Assembly: GCA_027919835.1 (NCBI GenBank)
Contig: JANVFP010000006.1
Coordinates: 992,001 to 1,056,000, forward strand
Reading direction: 5' to 3'
Length of the DNA stretch: 64,000 nt
Source of the DNA: Lentinula raphanica
Lineage: Eukaryota > Basidiomycota > Agaricomycetes > Agaricales > Omphalotaceae
Numbering within the stretch: position 1 is the first letter of the stretch; each line of letters opens with the position of its first letter. The notes beneath the pieces were generated by a model, which was not told the DNA's origin, searched no databases, and was given only the letters and a program-made list of their open reading frames with translations. Below are positions 32,060 through 43,073 of the stretch, piece after piece. The position numbers and the translations under genes are program-made.

Positions 32060-35000
32060 GATGGAAGTTCACGACAAACTTATCGGATGGCGCGTTCGAG
32101 GCCACCCTAAACTCCGGCGACTGAAACAAAGAAGACCAAACAAATTCCATACAATCACCACCACCATCTCATTGTCAACTTTCAAGGTTCTCGCAAAGTT
32201 CATTACGAGTCACAGGCATTTACCGAAGGAAACAGCTATCCCGATATTGACCTTTCTATTTGATCGAATTTCTAGTGAGTTTTTCATCAGGCAGGTGGTC
32301 TGTCCAAAGGTTGCCACAAACAGCTCTAATATCTCACTGCTTGAATGACTTCGGGACCAAACGGAAGTGATACAAAATCGTGGCATTCGTTCGCCATAAT
32401 TCTCAACCAGAATGTCCCAGAAAGACGCGTCTGATCTGACGTTTGAGATGTCCACACTGCGGCCCATTCAGAGGTTGAGTACTCTCGTCATTCGCAACTT
32501 CTTTGGTTGACAAATCGTTCCACAGTCTACGACACTCCCTTGAGGATTATGGATATAATTTTTTAGTACACAAATCAAAGAGGACGCGTACTCCCCGACT
32601 TAGTCAATTATCTGATCGATTCAAACATTTTCCAACCACCGCTGCGTCAGTCAAACTGTGATGTTGACCGTCTGTCTTCTGGACAAGTTCACTGTTCAAA
32701 CTTTAGGCTTCGGCTTCGGTATCTGGAGGTATCACTTGACACTGTGTCTATGGTTCGTTTTTCATGTTCGGGGTCTCGCTTAAGCGATATACCCTCAGGC
32801 TCTGGCCGTTCGTTTCGCGAGAATTTCTTGATGAATATTCTTGTGAATTTTGACAATTTTGTGTGGACACTGGACGGCGTTCAACGTTGAGACAGGATGC
32901 AATTGGCAGCGAGCGGCATAAGGATAAAACATCGTAGGCTTGTTCATTCAGATCCAAGGTTCAAACGTTCATCGATCTCTGTAGCTGGGTGATCCCAAGT
33001 CAGATGTTCAATATTCCAATACTGACAAACCGCTGGTCAGTACCCCGCTGCTTGCCTTTTGTCCGTAAGAAAAGTAATCATCAGAAGACTAGTCAAGTCG
33101 CCGACTGTCGCTGGGATAAATCAGGATTTTAGCTGATTTTATTCAATACCCATGACCGTAGTGCAGTCCACACAAACGCCACCCATATGGTGCATTGAAT
33201 GTTAGTCCTCAAAGGCATGCGGTATACTAGGACTGACATCGACAGAGTACCTGTCGAGCGCAGGCCTGAACAGGCCTGAACCTGTCTAAACTTTGTAGTG
33301 CGTGCTTGGACATAAGAGCACATAGAAATTCTAATGCCACTTGCTATGTCAGATATTCAGTAAGGAGGGCGGAATAGGTTGAATCACCAGCGCGGCCGCG
33401 GCCTAAGATTGAGGCTGAAGTCTGCCATGAGAATTGAGATCAAGATGTTACAGACAAGACTGCCGCCAGAGCTATGGTACACTATACTAAGTGTCAATGT
33501 TTTTTCGCCGTTCGATTTCTGGTTCTGATACTATCTCCTGCAAGTTGAGGGTGCTCGTGCATCAATGAAATTAGATTCTGCTCCCAAGTCAAATCCTATG
33601 TTCTGAGAGTACTCAAACAGCTCTACTCATCGACGCACTGATGAAGCCCCTTGTGGGCCCAAACAGTTGTCTCAACCATCATTCGTATTGCATGCCTCAT
33701 GATAATTCAGTGACAAATGAACCTACAAAAAGCTCATTGGTACACTCAAACGACAGAAACAGACACAGACGGGAGAACGCAACACATTTTGAGCAAAATA
33801 ACAGTGCACATGTTTTCGTGGGCCCGGGTGGAACGAAGTCATGGTAACACAATGATAACACAGACTACATACCACTCTCGCCCGACACGTCTTGTATCAG
33901 CGTATCATCTTCAAGCTGCAGTCGCTTTTGATTGGGTGGAGGCTTTTGATTCGAGATGGTTATTCATGCCAAGCTGCGATCTGAACCGCTTGTGCATCAT
34001 GTGGAACAGTGGACTGTTGTGTCACCTACTGGGATAAACAGCGCATGCGTAACACATCGGAATCCTGATGTGCAGTGCAAAAAAGGTGCCAAAATGGCAT
34101 TAATGCGGCCACTTCTCTGAGAACATACCTAAAACATGAGTGTTTTTTGAAAAAGCTTCCGTCAAACAGGGAGGAAACTTGAGGGTGTTACAGATATTTC
34201 CGTTTGTTGAGTCAAAACGTTGGCGCTGCGAGCGGAATGCATGGAAGGCTATAGCCTATGGAAGAGGCCGCAGAAGGGTGTGACGAGAATGCAGAAGTTG
34301 CACAGCCCAATGCCGGGTATACCTACGATAAATTATCCATGGTGTCACATCCATGCCTATCCATGCCTTATGTACAACGGAGGGCGTGAATGGATACTTG
34401 CTCGTGCGAGCACGTTTGGAAGGTTTTGGAGCGTGTATGTGTCGAGCATTCAACAAACGTTGGGTCACAGCCCGTTGAGTAAGAGTTGGCGTATGTCGCC
34501 GAGATCGGGTGGATTACAATACATACGCAATGCGGCGAGGGTGGACGCTTAGACCACTGAAAATTTCAAGACCGTGGAACTATAGTATAGAGAAATGTGC
34601 GCACTGCGATGGAGATAGATGGTGCATAGAGGATGCCGAGTAGGACTGTCGCTTCGGGTAAAATGTGAACACAGAAGGGGTTAATTTTGAATTACCCCGA
34701 GCTGAATAATTATCGTGATTCGTCGAGGCCCGGATGCTATTTCCCCACAGAGATGATATCATCAGGGCCAGTAAAAAAATCTTCTCAAAGACTTCTGAAA
34801 GTTGTCTTTCGCTGGGTGCTATAGCAAAAAAGCTGAGAAACAAGCAGAGGGGACGAGAGGCGTAAATTGGATGGTCAAAATCATTTTTGGCATGATTTTC
34901 TGGAAAATCGGATTGAATTTTATCACAATCGGGTGGAGTTGATCCTACTGATCAATGTTCTTGCGCCGCCAATCAAAACTTGAGGACATGTCAGCAATGC

Positions 35001-35286
35001 GTTGTTTATGGGCTCAACGCTGAAGAAAATGGAAAGTTGGGGAGAGAAGTTGGTTTGCTTCAAGCTTGGCAAGCACAGAAGAGAATAAACTGGCGAATAA
35101 GGAAGCAGAATTTGTGAAAAAAACTGTTTCGCGTTTTAGCGGAGATTGAAACCACGAATGTGCTGATGTCAATTTGCTGGAGTAAAGCCGTCGGCATCGC
35201 ATTACGATCCGGTCCGATTGCGGAAAAGAATTATTCACTCAGGGAACGCTTGATTCCCCGAATCTCCTCTTGTCATCGTCCCCAAT
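32060..35286. other. Gene-poor 3.2 kb region
   Basis: No confident gene. A possible two-exon ORF begins MSQKDASDLTFEMSTLRPIQ at 32411 and, after a GTTGAG-ACAG intron, continues LRHSLEDYGYNFLVHKSKRT to a stop near 32661; I give it little weight. An F-box-like remnant is at 33427-33528. Other ORFs (33641-34037, 34220-34552) show nothing familiar. Near 34580 the phrase ATAGAGAAATGTG recurs, echoing the repeats at 14380 and 17000. From about 35000 the sequence is the promoter of the kinase gene. Confidence 0.45.
33427..33528 (+). pseudogene. F-box-like fragment
   Basis: A 33-codon ORF reads MRIEIKMLQTRLPPELWYTI then LSVNVFSPFDFWF. The phrase LPPELWYTILS is the typical opening of agaricomycete F-box domains. 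The rest of the domain and any leucine-rich or other C-terminal part is missing, and a stop follows at 33528. It is probably a remnant of an F-box gene, a family known to expand and decay in these fungi. Confidence 0.35.
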
Positions 35287-38208
35287 ATGTTGTCCTCACA
35301 CCCGCCTCGCCCAGTCGCTGTAGTAAACGACAACGGGCTTAAACCGTCGACTATGCCACCGTCGCCGGCCTCATCTTCAAATTCTCTGCTCTTTCCCAAC
35401 GAGCAGTGGCCTTCACCGAACTCCCGCTCCAGTAGTTCTAAGTCTGTTCCTCACTTGGTAAATTTCCCTATCTCGATAAGTCATTCGCAATAATTCACCA
35501 AATATTCAGAATTTGCCTCAGTCATCGCAAGATGACCTGGTGTCACCGCCGATTTCGCCAACGCTTCAAGACTCGACACCTACTGCAACGTCTCGCTTTA
35601 GGTTTCGCTCAAGAAAAAGTTCAACGTTCGGTAATACACCGGCCACGCCAGCAGAAGAGGTACCTCTGTCATCAAAACACCATCATACCGGTCCTCTCCA
35701 TGACCTGAAGCGCTTTCTGCATCACCATATTCCACATTCTCCTCATCACAGCTCTCATAGCACTACTCGTGCCTCAGCTTCTGCCACTCCTCATCAACCG
35801 CCATCTCCAGACCCGCATAAAGAGAAAGGCAAGCTTTCTTCTATGATTCACAAAGAGAAACCCAATGGCAAGGACCGTACGCCCTCTCCTTCTGGATCCC
35901 ACTCGCCGACGTCTGCCTCGGCCTCCGACTCCGAGCCTCGTTCTGCTGCACGTTCATCTGGCTATCACCCTCCTAATCATGCACCCCAACTATCGTCGCA
36001 CCCGATACATTCTCTGCAGGATGCTACTCATGCTCACATTCATAAGAAATACGGTAAATGGGGCCGCGTTCTTGGTTCTGGCGCAGGCGGCACCGTTCGC
36101 CTCATCAAGGCCTCTCACAAGAACGGCGGAAACATCTTTGCTGTTAAAGAGTTTCGTCCCAAGCGAAATGGCGAAAGTGAAAAGGAATACCAGAAGAAGG
36201 TCACCGCAGAGTTCTGTGTTGGGAGTACACTCAAACATCCAAATATCATCGAGACTGTGGATATCGTTAGTGAGAACGGCCATTACTACGAGGTTAGTTG
36301 ACTTCACGAAAATATTTGTTCAAAGTTAATATCCTTTAGATCATGGAATACGCTCCATACGATCTGTTCTCCGTTGTCATGTCTGGCAAGATGTGTCGCC
36401 CCGAAATCTATTGCGTCTTCCGCCAAATATGCGAAGGCGTCGAATATCTACACTCTCTAGGTCTTGCCCATCGAGATCTCAAGCTCGATAACTGTGTTAT
36501 GACCACCGACAACGTCGTTAAATTGATTGATTTTGGCACCGCGACCGTCTTCCACTACCCTGGAAAGACAACGCACACGAAAGCGAAAGGCATCGTCGGT
36601 TCAGATCCATATCTGGCACCCGAAGTTTTGACGGACGACGAATACGATCCCAGAAAAACTGACGTTTGGAGTGTTGCGGTCATTTTTCTATGCATGGTAC
36701 TGAGAAGATTCCCTTGGAAATGCCCGGACGTGAAAAACGACGCCAGCTTCCGCGCATTTGTCAACGCTCATCCAGATCTCAGCGTGCCCAAAGCTTCCAA
36801 ACCGAAGGCGTTGACGTCAATTTCACAAACAGAACTAGGACTTGGGCGGGTCGCCGTAAAGCCACCAATACCAACTCGTCATTCAACTATGCCGTCAGAT
36901 ATCAAGATTGCTGATGCGGATTCCTTGAAAGACCGACCGAATTCAACAGAAGGAGAAACGACAGCTGAATCGCCCACTACCTCCTCTTATCGTGTTCCCT
37001 CTCCTTCATCGAGTTCTTTTTCATCAGAATTTGGTGAAGACGGTGGGTCAGACCGTTCAGATTCTCAGCTATCGCATACACCATCTGTACCGGCTCAACA
37101 AACCGACGCCGAACGACAATTCGCACTTGCCACTTCACCTCGCATTTCTCGTAGCACTGCGACCCTTCCTGCCTTCCTTCTTGGAAGAGTGCAAAACGAC
37201 CTTGACAACGGACTCTCTATTACTGGCAAGGTCGACATGGACCCATCTGTTCTCAGGTTTGGTCGACCAGGTAACTCTACAGAAAGTTTGCCTGTGAGTC
37301 CTAGTGGAACGTTTGGCTTAGCAACCGGACTTTTCGATGGGGTGATTAGTACTGCTCCTCCTACTCCAGGAAGTGCTGGCTCGCCTACAAGTCCTATCAA
37401 CCATCTTGCCGTCCCAGGGCTGAGTGAAGAAGAGCTCCTGACTCCCAAGGTTGCAAATGGGGTTATTCCGCTCCCTCCTGCTTCTGCTCTCAGCTCTAGA
37501 ACAGTTCGAGCAAGGAGCGCGACCCTGAATAGCATCCGAGCTCAGCGAGAACCTCTACCAATCATGAAGGAGGATCATTCAGGCCCAGAATCTGTCATCG
37601 ACGCGACTATATCCGCCTCACCCATCTCTCCTACCCCCAAGCCTTCGAACGTAGCGACGTCTGAAGACGCACTTCCAACAGAACACGCTGCGAGTGAACA
37701 GGCAAACAAAAAGCGTCAACGCAGCGATAGCGTGACTACTTTCCATGGAGGAGGGGCAGAGTCAATATTTCGACTTCTGCCGCGAGAGACACGGCCGGCG
37801 TTGAGAAGGATGCTGCACGTGGAGCCCAGTGCCCGTTGTACTTTGACTGATCTGTTGAAAGGTCGGGGGAAGCACGACAATCTGCTTTGCGGTTGTTTAG
37901 CTGGCTTTCCGCATTTAAACATTGACGGCAGTGCGTCGACTTTGACTGCCACTATCAACGGCGGTAGCAAGGAACCTGGCCTCAACGGCAGCATCAATGG
38001 AGATAAAGCTGCCAATTCGAGCACTTCTACACTCAGCACCCTCCACCAGCCTTACTGTGTTGATCATGACTGCGAACCAGAAGAGGAAGATAACGGTGAT
38101 CCTTGGCTGACGAGTATCGTTCCATGCTCAACACCAGGCATTAAACCGGATCATGTTCATATCAAGGTGGCGATTGATGTCAAGGCAGGAAAGAGAAAAC
38201 TTTTCTAA
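35287..38208 (+). CDS. Serine/threonine protein kinase, HAL4/SAT4 type
   Basis: Kinases of the fungal HAL/NPR group regulate plasma-membrane potassium and nutrient transporters. ATG 35287 begins a 57-codon exon. Introns at 35458-35509 and 36293-36339 are canonical, giving 940 residues. A Ser/Pro-rich, His-rich N-terminus (about 230 residues) precedes the kinase. The glycine loop is [17 protein letters not shown], the ATP lysine is in [10 protein letters not shown], and the alpha-C Glu is in [17 protein letters not shown]. The catalytic loop is [14 protein letters not shown] is in [13 protein letters not shown], and [12 protein letters not shown] forms the P+1 region. The domain is interrupted after [18 protein letters not shown] by a Ser/Thr-rich insert of about 300 residues. 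It resumes at [20 protein letters not shown]. Such late-lobe inserts are common in this fungal group. The C-terminus contains [18 protein letters not shown] and ends KAGKRKLF. Confidence 0.92.
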
Positions 38209-39629
38209 CGGAAGAGCAGCTACCGGTGCTCGTCAGCCCAGGCCATAACTTTTGTACCCTGATATTCTCTATATCAGCCTTCAGCATCCCACACTACCTC
38301 GTGACGGGTTCTTTCGTCCATTCATGAACCTTTTTTGAAGGCTTGACTTACATTCCCTTGCGTTCTTTTGTTCAATGTACATGGTATTTGCCGCTGTCTG
38401 GGCTTACATACCTCCTATCGATCATCTCATTCTTTGCTTCCCTTCTCTACTGCGGCACCCTCTCACGTTCGTTGTTTGGCTTGCGTTACAGCTTATTAGG
38501 GTCAGTTCGACACCGTGCAAGTACAATCGATTTCTCTACTTCTTCCCCTACTTTTTCCCCTAACAGTATATATATTATTTTTTCCGACTGCATAGTTAAA
38601 GTTCATTCTGCTATTATCTATGATGTCTAGACATGTATGATACTTCTATTAGCGCGCCCGGTGCATAATTCTTCGCTCATGCGTAAATTAACTAAACTTG
38701 GCAGCACCTTTATTCCTTTGCTTGTCTCTGTGCAAATTCGCGTTGTCTTTTTAGAGTCTTCGTTACGAAAGCCTTCATCGACGACAATCCTTCTCAAATT
38801 CCTCTCATACTACACTCATGATACGAACATTCCTTATCTGCATTTTCACGTTCTTTTTCATACAGTATACTGTTACTTCTCATGCTACTGGAATCTCTCC
38901 AAGATCAAGACACATATATTGTGCAGTTGTACTACACATATACCCTATTTACTGGATCAATCCAGCCTTCTACGGCCTCCCCATCAGATCGGTGAAGATT
39001 TCGAAAACTTTCCTTCAGCCGAACGAACCACGCGAAACTAAACTCCGCGACCGTTTGAGATCACTGATGGTATATTGCGCTTTGGCCGGACAGAAAAGGT
39101 AAAAGCTCCTCCGAGTCTCAACAACACCTTGATCTTCGTCGTGCTCGCCCAAAAAATTGCTGTATGAACCGGTTTCTTTATTGCTCTTCCCACTAGTTTT
39201 TACACATGAGAAGATTCTTCTTCGGATAGAACATATGTATAAAGCCTTCTAAAGCCCTTTCAAGTTTCAGATGAATTGTACAAACAATATTTATGTACAA
39301 CAACTCCTCAACAAGTCTCCGTCCTTACATGGCCATAGAAATTTTCATTTTCAGCACCCGGGTTTGGCAGCCGTGCTTGACATATGGGTTTATCTGTCCT
39401 TATATGCCAAAAGATGTCCAAGGCATTCAAAAATGACTGTTCCTGAAAACGCAAAATGTTTCTTCTAAGTTCTCAGGTCGTGATATTGAATCATCATGGA
39501 AGTTGTCAAGGGTATGCTGGGGAAGATAGAACATCACGCTGGAACTGAATTTCCTTGTACGCCGATCGAAAGTGTCGCTCGAGAAACGAAGCAAGGAAAT
39601 GAAGCACATGCCATTTGGATAACAGAAAC
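38209..39629. other. Convergent 3' flanks, no gene
   Basis: 1.4 kb between the kinase and YOS9 gene ends. It is T-rich on the plus strand with short non-conserved ORFs (38343-38630, 38637-39041, 39496-39747). Probably long 3' untranslated regions. No repeat or RNA gene recognised. Confidence 0.45.
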
Positions 39630-41397
39630 TTACAGTTCATCTCGAACGTGGGCTTGCCCCTCGACCTGCTCTGGCTCCTCTTCTGGTTCTTCGTCTGAAT
39701 CCTCAACGAAAGTTCTATGGTTTTCTATGTCCCTTTCGAGATCATGAGCAGCCCCACGCAAAGCCTCCATGAGCCTATCAAACTCGGTGTCCATAACCTC
39801 GTCATCTTCACCTCCGTATCCTTCTTCATCTTCGTGCGGGAAGTCATCCCTTATCTCGATTATCATTTCTCCGTCGTCATTGAGTTGTTGTACAACCGCC
39901 CGCCCATTTTTGCCGCTGAATAAGGCTTCAAGTGTTTTGAGCAAGAGGTTGTCACCCGATGCACCACCATAATTCCTTTCCAGTTTTTCGGCAACTCTGG
40001 GAGGTAAAGCCTTTTTGATTCGGGGAATTTTTTGGGGGTAATCGGTTTCGGGCACCTCGTGAAAGGATTCAGTTTGTGTGTGGACAATTTCGCGGCAACG
40101 GATCTGTGCCTGCTCTACAGCATCACGATGCGACCTGAAACCAGGTTCACCACAAAGACGAGGAGTATTGATGACTAGGACGTAGGAGCATGTTTTGGTT
40201 TCCTTGACAAATAAGATGGTATCCGACATAGTCATCGAGCAGTGAAACTATTGACACAGGCTTGTCAGAGTTATAGTCATGCAATATGCAGGAATCCTGA
40301 ATACCTGCACTTCCACTTCGCGACCTTTGCCTGTCTTATCACAGATTGTGCCATCACCCCACCGTTGAACGAGATAGCGTGAACCTGCTCCACGCGCGAG
40401 CTCCAAATTGGCTTCTGCGGCATTTTGCTCTGCGACAGAAAGGTCAGCGCCTGGCTCTGGAGCAGCTGGTGCTTTCCCGAGGGTGTATGATTCCCACTGA
40501 AATTGACATGAATGTTCAGAATGAGAGATTTGAGTACGTCATTCATCCATAGCTTACTGAGTGGTCTTCCTCTATCATAAAATGATATCAGTAAATTGCG
40601 CTCAAAATTCCAGTACAACCCTAGGATGGAGAACGGTGTTTTGATTTGGAGGGATAAAGAAGGTGATGCTTGAAGTCAACGGTAAACGTGGTGCCCACCT
40701 GGTACAGTTGATTGCGCCTGGGGAAGTTCTCTGAATTGTCGAATTTGGTCATTATGGCAGTATGAATAAGTGAACCATCCTTGTCGGTGCTGGAAAATTT
40801 GCAGATCAAAACATGAGCAGGTACCAAAGGACACAGCATGTACACACATATAGGCATGTCCCAGAAAGAGGTTGTAAGAGTGACCAACTGCGGGCTGGTG
40901 TAATTTCTTCGTCTAGATCATCATCTGCTGACGACATAGAAAGATTGAGAGGTTTGGGAATCAGACACAAGTAGGAGTCTCGTGGTCCCATTTTCATATG
41001 TTCGAGAGTGTAAGGAGCATGACTATCGGTGGATAATGGCTGAATGAATTGAAACAGGTAGGTCGATGGGTGTCACGGTGTAGGTCCAGCAATAAGCACA
41101 TACTGATGAATGTCCTGACTCGCCGATAGCACCGTCATCAATTCCTTGTAAACCTAGAGATAGCGGCACTTGTTCTTCGGTGGCTTCCCAAGGTTGATTC
41201 AAGAATTCGAGTTCGCCTCCGGGAATTCCTTGGCTGAGCCATTTCTGGGCAGTTTCGTTGAGAATCGGAAGGTTATTCAAAAAGGTGACCTTGTATTTCG
41301 GAAAGGCATGTGGGTCCTCTGGGAGAGAATGTAATCTCGCAGTAACAGCCTCCAAAGCGGAAGATACCAAAGCGAGGACAATGAGAGTTTTGGACAT
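39630..41397 (-). CDS. YOS9: ER quality-control lectin of the OS-9/YOS9 family
   Basis: Acts in the ER lumen, reading trimmed N-glycans on misfolded proteins and passing them to the Hrd1 ubiquitin ligase complex (ERAD). The start at 41397 opens a signal peptide (MSKTLIVLALVSSALEAVTA). Later exons give PRDSYLCLIPKPLNL and LQPLSGTCLYHRQGWFTYSY then CHNDQIRQFRE, the start of the MRH lectin domain. RYLVQRWGDGTICDKTGKGR follows, and the domain ends DTILFVKETKTCSYVLVINT with LCGEPGF. Cys spacing and the GDGTICDKTG and VKE-TCSY motifs fit the MRH fold. The acidic C-terminus ends in HVRDEL immediately before TAA at 39630, a K/HDEL-type retrieval signal. About seven introns. Several exon borders were inferred by frame. 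Confidence 0.92.
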
Positions 41398-42035
41398 CAG
41401 TGAGATGCGCCACGTAAGTTACCTGAAAAGATGGAGATGGGCAAGCATTCAAACTCCGATTGGACCAAAACCTGTGAATGTTATATTACATAATCTGATC
41501 TGGATCTGGAATATTCGTTTCGTTGATTTTATTTTTTCTTCGCCCTCTGTGTAGATCGGCGGCAGTGAGATTTAATTCCTAAGCCGTAAAAATAAATATA
41601 AATTATGCCAGGAGAAAAAAGGGAGGAAATCGAAACCGACAGTCGACAGTTGCAACGGAACCTGATGTAGAATTAGTCCATGCGGTGAACTATGCAGCGC
41701 AAAACATCCAAAATTCCCTGTCAGCGTGAGTGCAATGCTACAAAATTGGTTTTCAAGTAAAATTACGTGAGTAACACCCTGCAAAAAACGAGGGACAAAA
41801 GTCTACGAACAGGAAGATTGCCTCTGAATGATAATAATAATACCTTCTTCCATCCAAAATGCACGCGAGAGAACAATTCATTTTTTTCGAATTCTTCTAT
41901 ATTCGGCAGGAATTTGTTCATTAAAGCCGAAGCACGCTGCTTTTCCCCCACTTTCTCTCTCTCTTCTCTTAACCATCTACTCTTCGCTTCTTCCTGCGTC
42001 TCCCTCTTGGTTTTTCTTTTCCCCACTGGGTATAA
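41398..42035. other. Divergent promoter region
   Basis: Between YOS9 (minus) and the AT-hook gene (plus). A C/T-rich leader at 41940-42030 precedes the AT-hook ATG. No gene supported. Confidence 0.45.
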
Positions 42036-42631
42036 ATGTCGTCCCCCCCAGATCCGTCGGAGAATCCAACCAGACAACTTGAGGACGATGACGAACTAGA
42101 CGAACCACAAGACGGCGGCGAGCGAAGTGATGGTGAGTTTCCCTCCTTCGTTTCATCGCTCGAATCGATTTGATGGTGCTGCTCATGGCGAGAAGAACGG
42201 TCGCTGACCTTGTGTATCATCTTAACCATCTTCAGGGAATAATGCTGCAGGAGGGAGCTCGTCCGCTCCTGTTAAGCGGGGTAGAGGAAGACCCAAGGGC
42301 AGCAAAAACAAGAAATCTGGCTCTGCTAGTGCTGCAGGTCCGTCGACTTCAGACAGTGCCCCGAAGAAGAAGAGGGGTCGTCCGCCAAAGGTTCGTTTCC
42401 ATCTTGCTCTCCTATCGCGCCAATCCGCGATCCGACGCGTTTTCTTTGCTCATTCTGCCTCCATGGTAGGCTAAGGACCCCAACGAGTCGGAGGTTGAAC
42501 CTGCACCGAAGCGGAGGCGAGGTAGGCCTCCGAAGCAGAAGCCTGAACCAACAGAGGGCGCAGAGGGCGCGGAAGAAGAGGCTGTTACGGGGAAACGAAA
42601 ACGGGGGAGGCCTAAAAAGAATTCCACGTAG
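42036..42631 (+). CDS. AT-hook DNA-binding protein (HMG-A-like)
   Basis: A small nuclear protein expected to bind the minor groove of AT-rich DNA and act as an architectural factor. ATG 42036 gives an acidic exon (MSSPPDPSENPTRQLEDDDE). After a GTGAGT intron comes GNNAAGG and the first hook VKRGRGRPKGSKNKK. KKKRGRPPK ends the second exon. The third exon has RRRGRPPKQKPEP and a last hook KRKRGRPKKNST before TAG. Four GRP cores in about 140 residues with acidic linkers match HMG-I(Y)-type proteins. The two introns fall beside hooks, a pattern also found in animal HMGA genes, though here probably coincidental. Confidence 0.88.
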
Positions 42632-43073
42632 TCTGACGTTGGACCTCGGACTGTTTGCATTCTTTGTGCGGATCTGGCGCTGTTTTTTTTTCGCTTTGGC
42701 TTGATTTTTCTTTCTCTCGTTATAAATTTTCTTGCTGGCCAAAGTCTATGACCCATATGTTGTATACCAATCTCCAAAAAGTACCTCTCATACAGGAACC
42801 GTTTTATGGACTCGCTCTCTATATCTATTGTCATGTTTGCTATCTACATTTCACTTTTATCGCTCTACATAAGATTACTGTCATAGGATTGGATAATTAT
42901 TAGGATGAAGTTGTAACACTCTGAAACGCAGGAACAAAGTCAACCCTCTACGGACATCCTTCTAGATGACCGGGCACTCACGAACCATTTTTATTCTTTA
43001 TCGCAACAGCCCTTAAACTTTGGTCCGTTATTCTGGGAAACAAGGTTTGACATTCAATTTCGGGATAAGTTGA
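42632..43073. other. Convergent 3' flanks, no gene
   Basis: Sequence between the ends of the AT-hook gene and kynurenine 3-monooxygenase. AT-rich, short ORFs only. Confidence 0.45.

Noticed and set aside
32058..32348. Plus-strand ORF starting over the Sld5 start codon
   Set aside because: Most of its N-terminal part is antisense to Sld5 and the remainder has no support.
34220..34552. 110-codon ORF with Trp/Pro-rich sequence
   Set aside because: Resembles no known family, lacks introns or a leader, and lies in the gene-poor region.
38343..39102. Several hydrophobic-looking ORFs after the kinase gene
   Set aside because: T-rich 3' flank gives Phe/Leu/Tyr-rich chance ORFs without conserved motifs.
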